Shown one piece after another: positions 46,036 to 57,713 of a stretch of 64,000 nt of DNA; position 1 is the stretch's first letter, and each line of letters begins with the position of its first letter. Below the pieces are notes generated by a model. That model did no database searches, had not been told where the DNA came from, and was given only the letters and a program-made list of their open reading frames with translations. The translations under genes were made by a program, and so were the position numbers. This DNA comes from Gordius sp. MW1 (Eukaryota > Nematomorpha > Gordioida > Gordea > Gordiidae): contig OZ038531.1 of assembly GCA_964036665.1 (NCBI GenBank), forward strand, positions 7,254,168 to 7,318,167, in the 5' to 3' direction.

Positions 46036-46339
46036 TTAACAATTTTATATTAGAAATATTTTTCCAAACTAAGAGCATTTCTATGGTATTTTCTACCCCA
46101 CATTTAAATTTGTTATATCTTTTTAACCATATTTGATTAAAAGTTTAAACTTATCTTTGTAAAATACTATTGAATGTTTTTAATACATAGGGAAACATTA
46201 TACTATTATTACACTACATTTTTTACTTTAATAATTTTTTAGCATACAAAGTTTCATTTAATAAAAACAAGTTTTACTTTAAAAAAAATTCGACTTATTT
46301 ATGTATTTTTCATTTTCTTAGTATATCGACTTTAGATTC

Positions 46340-47351
46340 ATGCGCCCCAAGAAAACATCTATTGGACGTAAAACACGAAATACGGATCGAGTGCGCCGAT
46401 TGCGTGCTCTTGAGCTTGAAAATGAACTACAACAGTCTGCAACTCTGCCTCAGCCACCTTCACGTGTTCAGCCATTACCCGCAGGCAACCGCCTAGCATT
46501 TTCTTACCCATCTAATATTGAAAGTTTACGTCGCCATGTTCTCATTGGTACTATGTCTATTGTGTGTCCTCATTGCAATGCCTTGAAATTTGCTGGAGAA
46601 ACGACTGGAATGTGTAGCGCAGCCGAAAAAGTTAAACTGCCTCACCTTGCAGAACCGCCTGAGCCATTAAAAACATTGCTGGCTGGTTATACCACTGATT
46701 CTAAACATTTTCTATCTAACATCAGGAAATACAACTCCTGTTTCCAAATGACGTCGTTTGGCGCTGATGTTGTAACCACACAATTCATGCCTACATTCAA
46801 GGTAAAAGGTCAAATTTATCATAAAGCCGGCTCCCTCCTTCCATTGCCAGAAGGGCAACAAAAGTTCCTACAACTAAATTTTATCGGAGATGATGAGATA
46901 GAATTTGGTGCACGCCTCGACATTTTTAGCTGTTTAAAAAGATCCAACGTTTCAGAGCTTCAGTTGCTGCTTCATGCTAATAATAATTTAGTGCGTTTAT
47001 TCAAAACTGCACTGGACATAATGCCTTCAGATACCCACAAAATAGTCATTCATGCTGACAAAACTCCTCCGAGAACATGGGAGAAGATTTAATGCCCTAA
47101 CTATACTTGAAGTCGCCATTGTTATAGTTGGGGATCAATTTCAACCTAGAGACACTGTGCTTCATAGGAGAAACAATGCTTTGACAAAAGTTTCTGATAC
47201 TCATCGCTGCTATGACCCCCTACAATATCCAATTATATTTTGGGATGGTGCTGACAAATATCACTTTAACGTTAAGATGATAAATCCAATCAATGGCGAA
47301 CCTACAAACTCTAATCACCTTTTAAATTCTATAATTTTATATTTCTTTTAG
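46340..47351 (+). pseudogene. Helitron protein, N-terminal fragment
   Basis: Reads CPHCNALKFAGETTGMC (a Helitron-like zinc-binding site near residue 75), PPEPLKTLLAGYTTDSKHFL, KYNSCFQMTSFGAD, YHKAGSLLPLP, and LHANNNLVRLFKTAL. After a frame change near 47075-47090 the next frame continues HRRNNALTKVSDTHRCYDPL and YPIIFWDGADKYHFNVKM. This is the conserved region preceding the Rep domain of animal Helitrons. The HUH Rep motif and helicase are absent. Confidence 0.85.
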
Positions 47352-47790
47352 CATTTCTCCCCTTTTTATTAGATTTTGACTGGACCTTTCACTGGAGAAG
47401 ATGTCCTCATACCACGGATCCTGGCGTTTTTTTGTGCGCTAATAACTTTTGAAGTTCTCAACCGATTGCCACCAAATTTGGCCAGATTATTGCCTTAGCA
47501 TTGTAGATGTATTAATAAATATTTTATATCGCTCTTCAATAAATATTATGGATATTTATTTGCATTAGCATTAGGACCTTTCACATTATAAATTATTTCA
47601 TATATGACCTTATTTTAGATAAGTCTTATTAATAGGTTATACTTATTTAACCACTTAAGGACTGAGCCAAAGCAACGCTTGGCCGGGCACAGCTAGTTAT
47701 ATTATAAAACATCACAATGTTAAGAATTTGCAAAATTGTTGGGAGAAATTTTTTGTGAATTTGAACAATTTTTAATTAAAAAAATCAAAA

Positions 47791-48383
47791 ATTTGGCCAA
47801 TGGTCATTTTTTTCCATTGGTCAGCAGCCAGGACACGGTAAAAGTGGATATAAATTCATAATAGTCAAAAAAAAACGAAAAAAAAATTTTCGAATTACAT
47901 TTTGGCTAATGGTCATTTTATTCCATTGGTCAGCAGCCAGCGGACGGCCAAAAAGTCATAATAGCAATGGTAGGAACAGGAACAATCATAATAGTCAAAA
48001 AAAACAAAAAAATTTTCGAATCACATTTTGGCCAATGATCATTTTTTCCATCGGTCAGGAGCCAGCGGACGGCCAAAAATTCTTATTATCAATGATAGTA
48101 ACAAGAACAATCATAAGAGTCAAAAAAAAACTCCGGGATTCTAACCCAAAAACTAGTTAAATTGCATAGCAATTAAAAGTAAACAACTTTTATTTATGTT
48201 TATTATATAACATTGGTCAGCAGCCAGCGGACGGCCAAAAAGTCATAATAGCAATGGTAGGAACAGGAACAATCATAATAGTAAAAAAAAAACGAAAAAA
48301 ATAATTTCGATTCACATTTTGGCCAATGGTCATTTTTTCCATCGGTCAGGAGCCAGCGGACGGCCAAAAATTCTTATTATCAA
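47791..48383. repeat. Second SINE-body array, interrupted
   Basis: Units start near 47793, 47902, 48028 and 48318, like those at 43050-43850. Between 48130 and 48210 lies a SINE piece with CTCCGGGATTCTAACCC and AAATTGCATAGCAATT. The last unit is split by the short Helitron at 48384 and continues at 48681. Confidence 0.8.
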
Positions 48384-48680
48384 CTAGCTGTGACCGGCCA
48401 AGCGTTGCTTTGGCTCAGTCCTTAAGTGGTTAAATAAGTATAACCTATTAATAAGACTTATCTAAAATAAGGTCATATATGAAATAATTTATAATGTGAA
48501 AGGTCCTAATGCTAATGCAAATAAATATCCATAATATTTATTGAAGAGCGATATAAAATATTTATTAATACATCTACAATGCTAAGGCAATAATCTGGCC
48601 AAATTTGGTGGCAATCGGTTGAGAACTTCAAAAGTTATTAGCGCACAAAAAAACGGGACTTAGATTTTTATATATATAGA
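48384..48680 (-). mobile_element. Short non-autonomous Helitron inside the array
   Basis: On the minus strand it starts TCTATATATATAAAAATC and ends GGCCGGTCACAGCTAG, 297 bp. It interrupts a repeat unit: ATTCTTATTATCAA is before it and TGATGATAGTAACAAG after it, while uninterrupted units read TTATTATCAATGATAGTAAC. Insertion between A and T is thus directly visible. It shares about 300 bp with the 44844 element. Confidence 0.85.
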
Positions 48681-48884
48681 TGATGATAGTAACAAGAACA
48701 ATCATAAGAGTAAAAAAAACTCCGGGATTCTAACTAAAAAACTAGTTAAATTGCATAGCAATTAAAAGTAAACAACTTTTATTTATGTTTATTATATAAC
48801 TAGTTAAATTGCATAGCAATTAAAAGTAAACAACTTTTATTTATGTTTATTATATAATAGATAATTTAACAAATCTTATATATA

Positions 48885-48948
48885 ACACACCGAGGGAGAT
48901 AGAGATGAGGGGTGGGGCACCTCTTTCTCATGCATTAATTTAAAAAAG
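48885..48948. repeat. Fragment of the composite repeat seen at 3143
   Basis: GAGGGAGATAGAGATGAGGG then GTGGGGCACCTCTT and ATGCATTAATTTAAAAAA match 3147-3207. Non-coding. Confidence 0.6.
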
Positions 48949-48967
48949 CGATAACCTAATATATACC

Positions 48968-51204
48968 CAGAGCTGTTAAAGTTACTTAACCACAGTAACT
49001 AGTTAAGTTACAATTACTTTCACAAAAAATGTAACTAATTACAGTTACAGTTACATATTTTCAAATGTAACTGATTACAGTTCCAGTTACTTACCTGATA
49101 GAACTAGTTACACCTAAAGTTACAAAAAACAATTTTTTTTGGTATTATTAATTGCTATTATTTATTTAAACATTTATATAAAAATCAGAAGGTAATAAAT
49201 GATGATTTGATTTCAATAATAAGTTATTTTCTATATTGTCAATAAGCTAGTTGCTTTTCACCGAAAATTAATTTACCAAGACTAAAAAGACGCTCGACGG
49301 GGCGCTAGATGGTAAGGGGTACATTGAATTTAGTGAAAAGTTTTTCAATATAGGGAAACTATTATTTATTAAAAAATAACTATTATTTGAATTTATAAAT
49401 GTGTGAATGCACTCTTGAATACTTTTCGACTTTGAAAGATTAAAAAAATCCAACGTATTTGGTTCCTCTAGGTCCTGTCTTTCCTCCTGGTTAGGGATCA
49501 ATGAATTAATAATGCCTTAGAATCAGCCAATAGGCTAACAAAGATGAATTCTCACTGAGAGAACGCCTACCACTTAGTAGGTTTAATGTCATGGCTTTGG
49601 ACAAGGTTAAAACTTAGTCCTCTGAATATAAATACTCCAAAAAATTGTCAAAACCTATCAAAAATTTAAAGCTATGGACAGAAGGTTATGAATTTGCAAG
49701 AAATAATATTAATAGCCTGCCAAAAAACATCTTAATATTACGGAGTATTGTATACCAGCAAGAAGTATTATGATTAGTGAAAATAATATTAGCATTGTCA
49801 AAGAATTTTTGGCTTTGGCTATGTGAATTTCCAAATGATTGTGAAAAATGCTTTAAAGGCTAGTGCAAGTGTTGCTTTTTATACAATATATTTGCAAGCA
49901 TCTGGTTTTATTGGCAATTAAACATAAATTTTGCCAACCACCTAAAGAAGCCAAAAGTTTGGGGCAAAAAAGAAAGCGAGGTAGACCTTTAGTAGACCTT
50001 TAAATGCTAAATCAGTATTTAATGTTAAGTAATAGTAAGTTTAGATAATTTAACACTGAATATATAACAAATTTTAGGTTTTTGAAATAAAAGTTGTATC
50101 CAGCAAAATTTGCCTATTTTCCATTTTCAATTGTTTTATTTTGTGATTTTATTCAAAAAATTTTTTTTATATTTTGCCTTTATAAAGTTTAAGATTGATA
50201 ACTCTCAATAAATTTGCAAATAAATACATTATAAACACAAGCATAGTAAAATTTAAGAAGGGAGAGACAGAGCATTTTAGAATGGGAAATATAAGTCATT
50301 ACTTCATAGCTTTTCTAATTTGCCATATTTATTTAAAGGGTGAGAAGGGAGGAAAAAATTCAAGACACTAAGCTACTTTTAATTGATAAAAATTTAACAA
50401 TCAGGTCTCCAATCTGTTTAATGTAGCCAGAATAAAAAACCATTTTAATTTCCACAAACTCAATTTAACTTTATTTTTATAAAATATTAACGCTAAATAG
50501 ATTAATATTAAGTATTATTAATTAAAATTACTGAGCATTTTTTTGAAATTACTGAGCATTTTATATTTATAACTGAGCATTATTAAGTTTATTTACTGAG
50601 CATTTTTGAATTTTTACTGAGCATTTAAATAATATCCATTAAAATATATAATTATTTCAATAACATCCATTAATAATGTACTAAAGTAATTTATCAAATG
50701 GCTTTCAAAATTTAAATTAGAGGTTGGGCCAAAATCATATGATATTTTAAGTTGATAAAAATTTGTTTTGCAAATATATAAAAGAACTGAACAATTGATA
50801 AAAGATAGCCAATTAAAATTCATTAAATGTTCATTACATTTTTGACCTGTTGTGTCACTTCTTTAAATTTTTGGAATACAAATTTGTACTAAAATAATAT
50901 TTTATATAATATTGGTAATTTTCTGATAAAATAGATTATCTATTCGAAATTCAAATTGGATCCGCGAAGGAAATTTAAATTAAAGTGAAGTACACAAACT
51001 AGACGTGTAATTTGAATATTTAATTAAAAAAATTTTAATTTATAAAAAGTAACTGTAACTTTAGTTACACAGTTACTGGAATAATGTAACTAACTACAGT
51101 TACAGTTACCCTGAAGTAAAAGTAACTGGTTACAGTTACTTTACTGAAGAAAAGGAACTAGTTCCAGGAACTAGTTACATGTAACTAGTTACTTAACAGC
51201 TCTG
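48968..51204. mobile_element. hAT-type element with GTAACT-rich ends, copy 2 (longer)
   Basis: Ends CAGAGCTGTTAAAGTTAC and GTTACTTAACAGCTCTG, exact 8-bp duplication TATATACC on both sides (48960-48967 and 51205-51212). Same body as copy 1 at 33037 plus ~410 bp, so it is nearer the ancestor. Weak protein traces such as KRKRGRPL-like sequence remain, but no hAT catalytic motif. The interior also has repeated ACTGAGCATTTTT units (50530-50625). Confidence 0.85.
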
Positions 51205-51236
51205 TATATACCCAATGCAAATAGATAGGGAGGATA

Positions 51237-52312
51237 TAGAGAACTGCACGGGTGACCCGAGACCCGGGTCGGGTAGAAAATTTGAAAATGATTTCGGGTC
51301 GGGTCCGGATAGAAAATTTGAAAATGATTTCGGGTCGGGTCCGGGTAAAAATTTGAAAATGCTTTCGGGTCGGGTCGGGTCAAATTTATAGTCGGGTCCA
51401 AGGTTTATACATTGTAAAAAACACGCGAGACCTATTTTTTTAATTAATGTTAATTGCTAAGCAAAGAGTGTTATTAAATATCAAAATGCACAATTAATTT
51501 GGATCATTCATTTATTTAATTCTCTTCCTCTTTTTTTAAATTTTAAAACTCCAAACTCTGAAGTGCTAGCTAATTCTCATCACTAATTCAAACTACATAA
51601 ATTACTCCTGTTTTTAATTTGACTATTAAAAGGTAAAGTATTTCAATAAAGTTATATTTTAAATTTTTTTAGTGTTAACAGTGAAGTTTTAGCTAATCCT
51701 CATCGTTAATTTAAATTACATTTAATACATAGCCAACTTAAAAGTAAGTTATAATTTTATAAATTTTTCATGTGCAATTTTATTTTATAATACCTTATAA
51801 TTATTTTAAAGTTTCATATCAAATGAATTTATCTTAAATTGCACTTCAAACTTAAAACATTTGGACAGTCACTATAAATTTCATCTTATTTACTATATTG
51901 ATTATAATCAGCTATATATTAATGGTTTCATAATAACAATAAATGGGTGTTAAATAGTTGTCTCAAGTCTATAACATATGAGCAGTTTACTTGATATTAG
52001 GAAACTAAATATAGATAAATAATTATGAGTTTTTTTTCACCATCCCCTTTAAAGAAAACAAATCATCATGTCTTTTATTAATCGATTTAATTTTACACAC
52101 GGCAATTTTCGCGCTCGAAAGTAATTTTTTTATAATTTTTCGGGTCGGGTCGGGTTCGGGTTGAAGTTTTTAAAATGATTTCGGGTCGGGTAGGGTCCGG
52201 GTAGAAAATTTGAAAATGATTTCGGGTCGGGTCGGGTCCGGGTAGAAAATTTGAAAATGATTTCGGGTCAGGTCGGGTTCGGGTTGAAAAAAAGTGACTT
52301 TGCAGTTCTCTA
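51237..52312. mobile_element. Non-autonomous hAT-type element with GGGTCGGGT subterminal repeats
   Basis: Ends TAGAGAACTGCA and TGCAGTTCTCTA, flanked by the exact octamer GGAGGATA (51229-51236 and 52313-52320). Directly inside both ends are arrays of TTTCGGGTCGGGTC separated by GTAGAAAATTTGAAAATGA. The middle is plain AT-rich DNA. 1076 bp, no transposase. It lies 32 bp from the neighbouring hAT element. Confidence 0.88.
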
Positions 52313-52500
52313 GGAGGATACAACGGACGGACGGACACCAAAAAACGAGCCCATAAATTGCATAGCAATTAAAATTCGTCCTCTCCCTGGCTTGAACCCG
52401 GGATATCCAGGTCACAAAGCTGGCGCCAATAACTTGGTGGACGGACGACGAACGACGCATCAAAAACGAGCCCATAAATTGCATAGCAATTAATAATAAA
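52313..52500 (-). repeat. tRNA-derived SINE with core and GTCC tail
   Basis: On the minus strand: GTGACCTGGATATCCCGGGT, TCAAGCCAGGGAGAGGACGA, then TTTTAATTGCTATGCAATTT, ATGGGCTCGTTTTTTGGTGT and a CCGTCCGTCCGT tail. This gives the family order: head, core, tail. A second core and GGACGGACGACG tail follow at 52440-52490. Confidence 0.65.
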
Positions 52501-53746
52501 TCACGTGGGCCATATTAACATTCGAGTTAAAAATATGGATTGTGGCTTCAAATACACACCATGCAATTGATTTAAAATTTATTTATAAAATATTTATTAT
52601 ATAATTTGTGGTATGTGGATTGAGTTACACAGTATGCAACACAGGGCTGTTTTAGCCAAAATCACCATCGGGCGCGTTTTATTAACTTTACAATATTTGT
52701 AATATTTTTGAAAACAATGAAGCTTTCCTCTTGAATTTTGGTGTATTTTGTTCCTAACAAAATTTTCTATCAAAACAATTTATAACATAAAACCTTAAAC
52801 TTTCCGGTTATCTTGTGGTAAAATTACTAAAAAAAATTAAAAACCTATTTCAACCCCATATGAAATCACCAATTTTATAACGGACACTACTCCTTTATGA
52901 CCCATCATCAAATTTTAATCATCAGAAGTTTGAGACCAGCTATCTAATTAAGAGAGCTTTAAACAAAATATCTTTTAGGTATTACACCAAACCCTGATCT
53001 CATGGTGCAGATCACAAATATATTCCGAGTTTGCAAAATTTTAACATCTTAAAGGAAAAATCATCAATCCTCCAAATATCTTGATTATATATTACATATT
53101 GCTATTAAGTGTAACTAAATATTGACCAAAAACCCAACATCTAAATAATCAAGATTAGGCACAAAAACATTTTTAGCAATTTGATTGAGATGTGAAAATA
53201 CTTATTTGTTCCAATCAAACAGAAACTTGTAAAATGTAAAAAAGGCAAAAACTGCATCTGATAAAAGATCCTATTTGCAAAATTATTAATGGCTAAAAAT
53301 TTCAATCAAATTGGGTAATTTTAGGTGATTTAATAATAAGTAATATTTGAGACAACACATTAAAAAAATGTAAAAAACAAAGTAGAAATATAGTTATAAA
53401 TTGTAAAAATTTGAATTATACATTAATAATCATATGTGCTAATTGTTTCTAGCTTTAGTTTACAAAAGGGATCCAAACCATTTACAAGAAAAAGCACAGA
53501 TTTTTAATTTTTAAAAATTGGAATCAAAAGATATGTAGTATATGCCATAAAATATATTTTATTTAAATAAGTTTGATAGTTTTAATAAGACAGAGGTTTA
53601 AATGCTAATTAATTACCAAAAATATCAAATATTAATGGGGCAATAATTGTAAATGATTCTAAAAAATTGTCATTTTAAAATGGATAAAAAATCATATCTG
53701 CCCTTCTCAAATTTATTAATTACAAAAAAAAAAATAATGAAATATA
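52501..53746. other. AT-rich intergenic stretch
   Basis: No gene or resolved repeat. TTTATT at 53712 gives an AATAAA signal for ZNHIT3 on the minus strand. Confidence 0.5.
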
Positions 53747-54127
53747 TTATTTAATGATATCCAAACATTCTTGCATAAATTCTGTAAATATAGGAATTTT
53801 CATTGCATCATCAAGTTCATCCATATTGGATTGTATCTTTTTTATTAAACTATAAAGTAGTGGGTTAGAAAGAATGTCCTTTAACTTTTGGGAATCATTA
53901 AGGCGCAAAAATTTGGCAGGAAACTCTTCAGTTTCATCATCACTTACTTCACCCTCTTCTTTATCACAATGAATTTGATCAGTAATCCCATTTGCTAAAA
54001 TTGAGCAATTTAAGGTGCAAGGATTAGTTCGGTGCAGATTATAACATATTAAGGAGCAAAGTTTTTGGGAACATATCGTACATTTATATTTCCAATTGTC
54101 AAGCTTACAACTTTCACAAGTGGTCAT
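53747..54127 (-). CDS. ZNHIT3: HIT-type zinc-finger protein, ZNHIT3 family
   Basis: A single 126-codon frame with ATG and stop. The zinc finger CESC-x9-CTIC-x4-CSLIC-x3-H-x4-C gives the seven Cys and one His of the HIT class near residues 4-37. An acidic linker (KEEGEVSDDETEEF) follows, then a helical C-terminal part, SQKLKDILSNPLLYSLIKKI and KIPIFTEFMQECLDIIK, which matches the family's NPHLRQLM...EPLFVEFADCCL end. ZNHIT3 (yeast Hit1) stabilises NUFIP1/Rsa1 and helps assemble box C/D snoRNPs. Length agrees with the human protein (about 155) less its linker. No intron seen; ordinary base use. Confidence 0.88.
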   Translation of the reverse strand: MTTCESCKLDNWKYKCTICSQKLCSLICYNLHRTNPCTLNCSILANGITDQIHCDKEEGEVSDDETEEFPAKFLRLNDSQKLKDILSNPLLYSLIKKIQSNMDELDDAMKIPIFTEFMQECLDIIK

Positions 54128-54179
54128 AAAAATGAAAATTTATAAAAGTTTAAACAATATAGCGTCGATTGATAACATA

Positions 54180-54560
54180 CCATTCACTAAATCATTATTG
54201 CTCATATTGATTCGATTTCCACCATTGTAAAGGCTTAACATTGGATGCCACACGTGGTTTGTGCGCAAATGTCTCCAATGGATACTTCGCCTTGTCGCTC
54301 TTAATAAACGATCCAGTGTTGATACCTCGCTAGTTTATACAGAATCGGGCTGACTTCCTATAGCAATTTTCAAGTCATCTTTAATTTTTCTACAGGATAC
54401 TCCATGCACTATTGATAAACACTTAAATTTTGAGCCTTAAATCGACGACACTCGCTAATAAGGCTATCTTCTTATTGAATGCCGTATATCTTCAATTTTC
54501 TGTTTGGCCATTTTGACGGCAGGATCTTCTTTGCCTGGTTGATAATACACCATTAATACC
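54180..54560 (-). mobile_element. hAT transposase fragment, degenerate
   Basis: Minus-strand frames give LLASVVDLRLK (hAT-type DPRFK motif) and, nearer the left, FAHKPRVASNVKPLQWWKSN, the conserved WW-region of hAT transposases. Frames and stops alternate. No inverted ends found. It lies just upstream of ZNHIT3, so part of the ZNHIT3 promoter may be derived from it. Confidence 0.5.
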
Positions 54561-54639
54561 AAGTTAATTGTGGGATTTGCCCCCCGGATATCAAATTAGT
54601 TCAACTGTAAAAAGGAAAAAGTATCAATTTAACCTTTCC

Positions 54640-54965
54640 AATAGGTTCCCTTCAATGTTGGATAGCCATTCCTCCCAGGGTTTCTTTCAGAAAAAATGCT
54701 CCGAGAGGGGGGGGGGAATTTCCAACTTCCGGGGGGAGGGGGTAAAATTTTTTTTAATTGCTAAACCATTTTGTATAATATTTACTGAGGTTTATTGGTG
54801 ATATAAGTGGTATGTAAATAGATACATACACGCATAATCATTAAATCATTTATGACTTCATGATGGAACTTGAGTTCATGCTTCCTTCAATCAAAACTCT
54901 CCGGGGGGGGGCGGAGTATTTGAAATTGCCCGGGGGGGGGGAAACCTGATTCCTCCTAAGAGGAA
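54640..54965. mobile_element. G-tract MITE
   Basis: Left side CCCAGGGTTTCTTTCAG, then ATGCTCCGAGAGGGGGGGGG; right side read inverted CAGGTTTCCCCCCCCCC and TTTCAAATACTCCGCCCC. The matching order of GGTTTC, TTTCA and CTCCG suggests inverted ends with unstable G/C runs. AT-rich interior. No target duplication resolved. Confidence 0.45.
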
Positions 54966-56690
54966 TTTAAAAGCCAAATCCAATGCCTGCCTTACTAAAA
55001 TAGCCTTTTCTACCATTATATAGGTGCTGTTCCACCTGACTACCATGTCAAGTTTGCCTTTATGTAATTAATTGGTGGGTCAAATTCTTAACATATAGTC
55101 TTTAATCGTGAAATATTTTTGGGCAATCTTGCAATTTTTATCGAAGTCCATAATTTAATTAAATTGTCATCCTCGTTCTCTATAACTTATGTAAGTTTAA
55201 AAAATTTTTAATTAGACTTTTTCAAATTGTAGCAGGAAAAATAACTAAAATGCGGTATGATAAAAATAGCTAAATATTTGAGTCTTGTCTATTTAAATAA
55301 ACTTCAAAAAATGAACTTCAATTTTTCAAGGGTTCGATTCGGATTTTCGAATCTTAGTAGGCCAAATATTCGATCCGAAACTTACACATTGGATTCGAAT
55401 GTTTCCCAGAGGCGAACATTTAACCTAACCATACTATTTTACATCATTATTAGCACTCGGTTGTTAAGTAGACATTTTGATAATAACGACTAGTCAACAC
55501 CCCTTTGAAAGATATCTAATGCCACACCCAAATCTCTATGAGAAAAGAATATACTATTGGTCGGTTTGCACCACATCCAGATTAAAAGTCCTCAAAATAA
55601 AACGAGACTAGCACGTATGGTGTGGCTATTTTATGAACATATTAAGATCACTCCAATGAACCCCTCTTTGCGCCCGTCACAACACTGGTCCAGAATACTT
55701 CATTTCTTTTATTGACCCAGTTATCTATGTCGGCGTTTATTATATCAAATCAAATTATTGCTTCTACCTATTTGTTTGGCCCTAGAAAAATTAGACCCAA
55801 AGCGTTTAACTCGTTTAAATGCGTTGGCCTTCCTCTTTTCTTGCCCTTATCGATATCTAGTCTCACTTAAAATTTCCCTTCTATCCGTATCTCCCTTTTT
55901 AACATAGTTTTGGAGGAATTTTTATATGACTGAGTGATTCGGTGGTCTCTGTCTTAACACGCCCATCAAAATCCTTTTAAATACTTCCATTGCTAACCGT
56001 ATTTACCTCCCAGCTAGCCCGTTTGCCGTCAAAATATTGGGTGCTGTCCATCATTACTTGACCCCCACGACCCTTAAGTTTGAATCTTTGCAACTCCTAA
56101 GGTTCGACATCAGGTATGGCAGTTATCCAAACGGAGCAAACGTTTTGGCCAGTTTGTTTATGGTAGGAGTCGCGGTTGTGTCCTCTAGCTTGAAACTTTT
56201 GATCAAGACTAAATATGACACACTTGCCCCGATAGGACCTAAGATTCCCATAAGTACCTAAATCCACGTTCTCTACCTTAATTGCACATATTTGAGTCCT
56301 TATAGCCTCCTCCCTGGGAACTTAAGAGTCGACAGACCCTCGTTAGTCTCAGCATGTCTTCTTCCGTCGCGAACTGCTGCAAATATTTATTCCAACTGCA
56401 CTTTAAATCGATATAGAATACTGCTACCTTGTCTTGGTGGTATTACAATCCGTTTGGATATTAAATATATCTTTCTTTTGAGACTGCAACTTGGAAATAC
56501 ATATTTCGTATAGTCGCTCTGAGCCCATAATATTGTTACCTTATTAGTTGCCATAAACTTTCGTCTTTTGGAGTGTGTTGTCTTACTAGTTCTAGCGAAA
56601 TCTAAGGGACTGACCTCTTGGATCTGCTAGGCACACTCACTTGGCCTTCTGGATAAAAAGAACCCCCACATTATATACTCTCCTGCAGTG
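54966..56690. other. Unassigned region, partly coding-like
   Basis: From about 55600 the base composition rises in G+C. Minus-strand frames give short protein-like stretches such as RYEICISKLQSQ and MMDSTQYFDGKRASWEVNTV, interrupted by stops and frame changes. The last piece faintly resembles RT C-terminal segments of RTE-type LINEs, but I cannot show it. Could also be a decayed host gene. No confident call. Confidence 0.3.
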
Positions 56691-56694
56691 GCGT

Positions 56695-56752
56695 ACACGA
56701 AGGGAGGGTTTTTGGGGTTCAAACCCCCTCCCCCCCCCCCCCCCCCCCCCAT
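56695..56752. repeat. GGCGTACACG terminal-like motif with 21-C run
   Basis: CAGTGGCGTACACGAAGGGA, then GGTTCAAACCCCCTC and 21 C. It looks like one end of a hAT-type element (CAGTGGCGTA...), but no opposite end was found within several hundred bases. Confidence 0.4.
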
Positions 56753-57145
56753 GGACAAAATTTTAAAAAACTTATTTAATGCAATATAAAATATAATAAG
56801 TAAGATAACGGCGTAATACTCAATTTTACTTTCCTAAATAAACGAAATTCTTAAAAAATTATTTGTGTCAGAAGATTAAATTCCTAAATCTTTTTTTTAT
56901 TGGGAATAATGTTGCGAATAAAAAGATTTTACAGAAAGTGACAGAACGTCAGAAATAACGATATTAATAAAACTATAATTGTATCAACTATTAATTAATT
57001 AAGAATTATAAAAAATTAATTTTAGATCAATTTTCAGCCCCAATCGAATCGGGCTCGAGAAGTGTAAGGATCTGTAACCTTTTCCATGCGGGGATTATTA
57101 TTATAACTAACAAGTTTTATTATATAAAAGGTTGAATATCGATTT

Positions 57146-57271
57146 TGTAACGAATAGACGATATATATATATATATATATATATATAACATATGTTGTTC
57201 TTTTTGTGTACCTGACGGTTCATTAAAATCGGAATACTAATTACCTTCTTCATATTTTGCGAAACTTAACA
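57146..57271 (+). repeat. 5' LTR of the Ty3/Gypsy fossil
   Basis: TGTAAC start and TTAACA end. It contains an AT dinucleotide run, CATATGTTGTTCTTTTTGTG and CGGTTCATTAAAATCGG, which recur in the right LTR. The sequence TTGGTGTCAGAAACAG just after it is the likely primer-binding site. Confidence 0.7.
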
Positions 57272-57713
57272 ATTGGTGTCAGAAACAGAAGGACCCATAG
57301 CCACATAAAAAAACCGACTGATAGGAGAAGAACAAGCCTTGGGAAATACGAAAAGAAAACAGTTCGAGGAACAACGAAAATACGTTAAACCAACATACAA
57401 CAACGACTACGATGAACTATGTAAGTATCGTTCAAATAGTAAATGAAGTTTAAATAATTGGGGCGTTAGAAATAAGGGAAAGGCCTAAATGTTTTGGATG
57501 TAAAGAAATAGGACATATCCGACGAAACTGCCCGAAAGAAGGGCGAGGGGTATGGCAAGGAAGACCCCGAGGTGGTAATAATTATATGAGTGAAAGACAG
57601 GTGTTGAGAGTGGAAGAGCCGGGCACGAGCACCTGTAGTTGTAGGTGCAGGAGGGGAGAGAAAGAATAGCAACCATGGAGGGCTGCTATACCTGTAAATA
57701 ATACTCTTAAAAA

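Larger units (their letters stand above)
44844..47696 (+). mobile_element. Helitron, truncated
   Basis: Starts TCTATATATATAAAAATC directly after A and ends GGCCGGGCACAGCTAG directly before T, the Helitron pattern (5'-TC...CTAG-3' in an AT target). It encodes the N-terminal part of a Rep/helicase protein (46340-47340) but no helicase. A block of four ~190-bp direct repeats (45302-46035) precedes the coding part. The last 300 bp equal the short Helitron at 48384, showing shared ends. Not autonomous. Confidence 0.82.
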
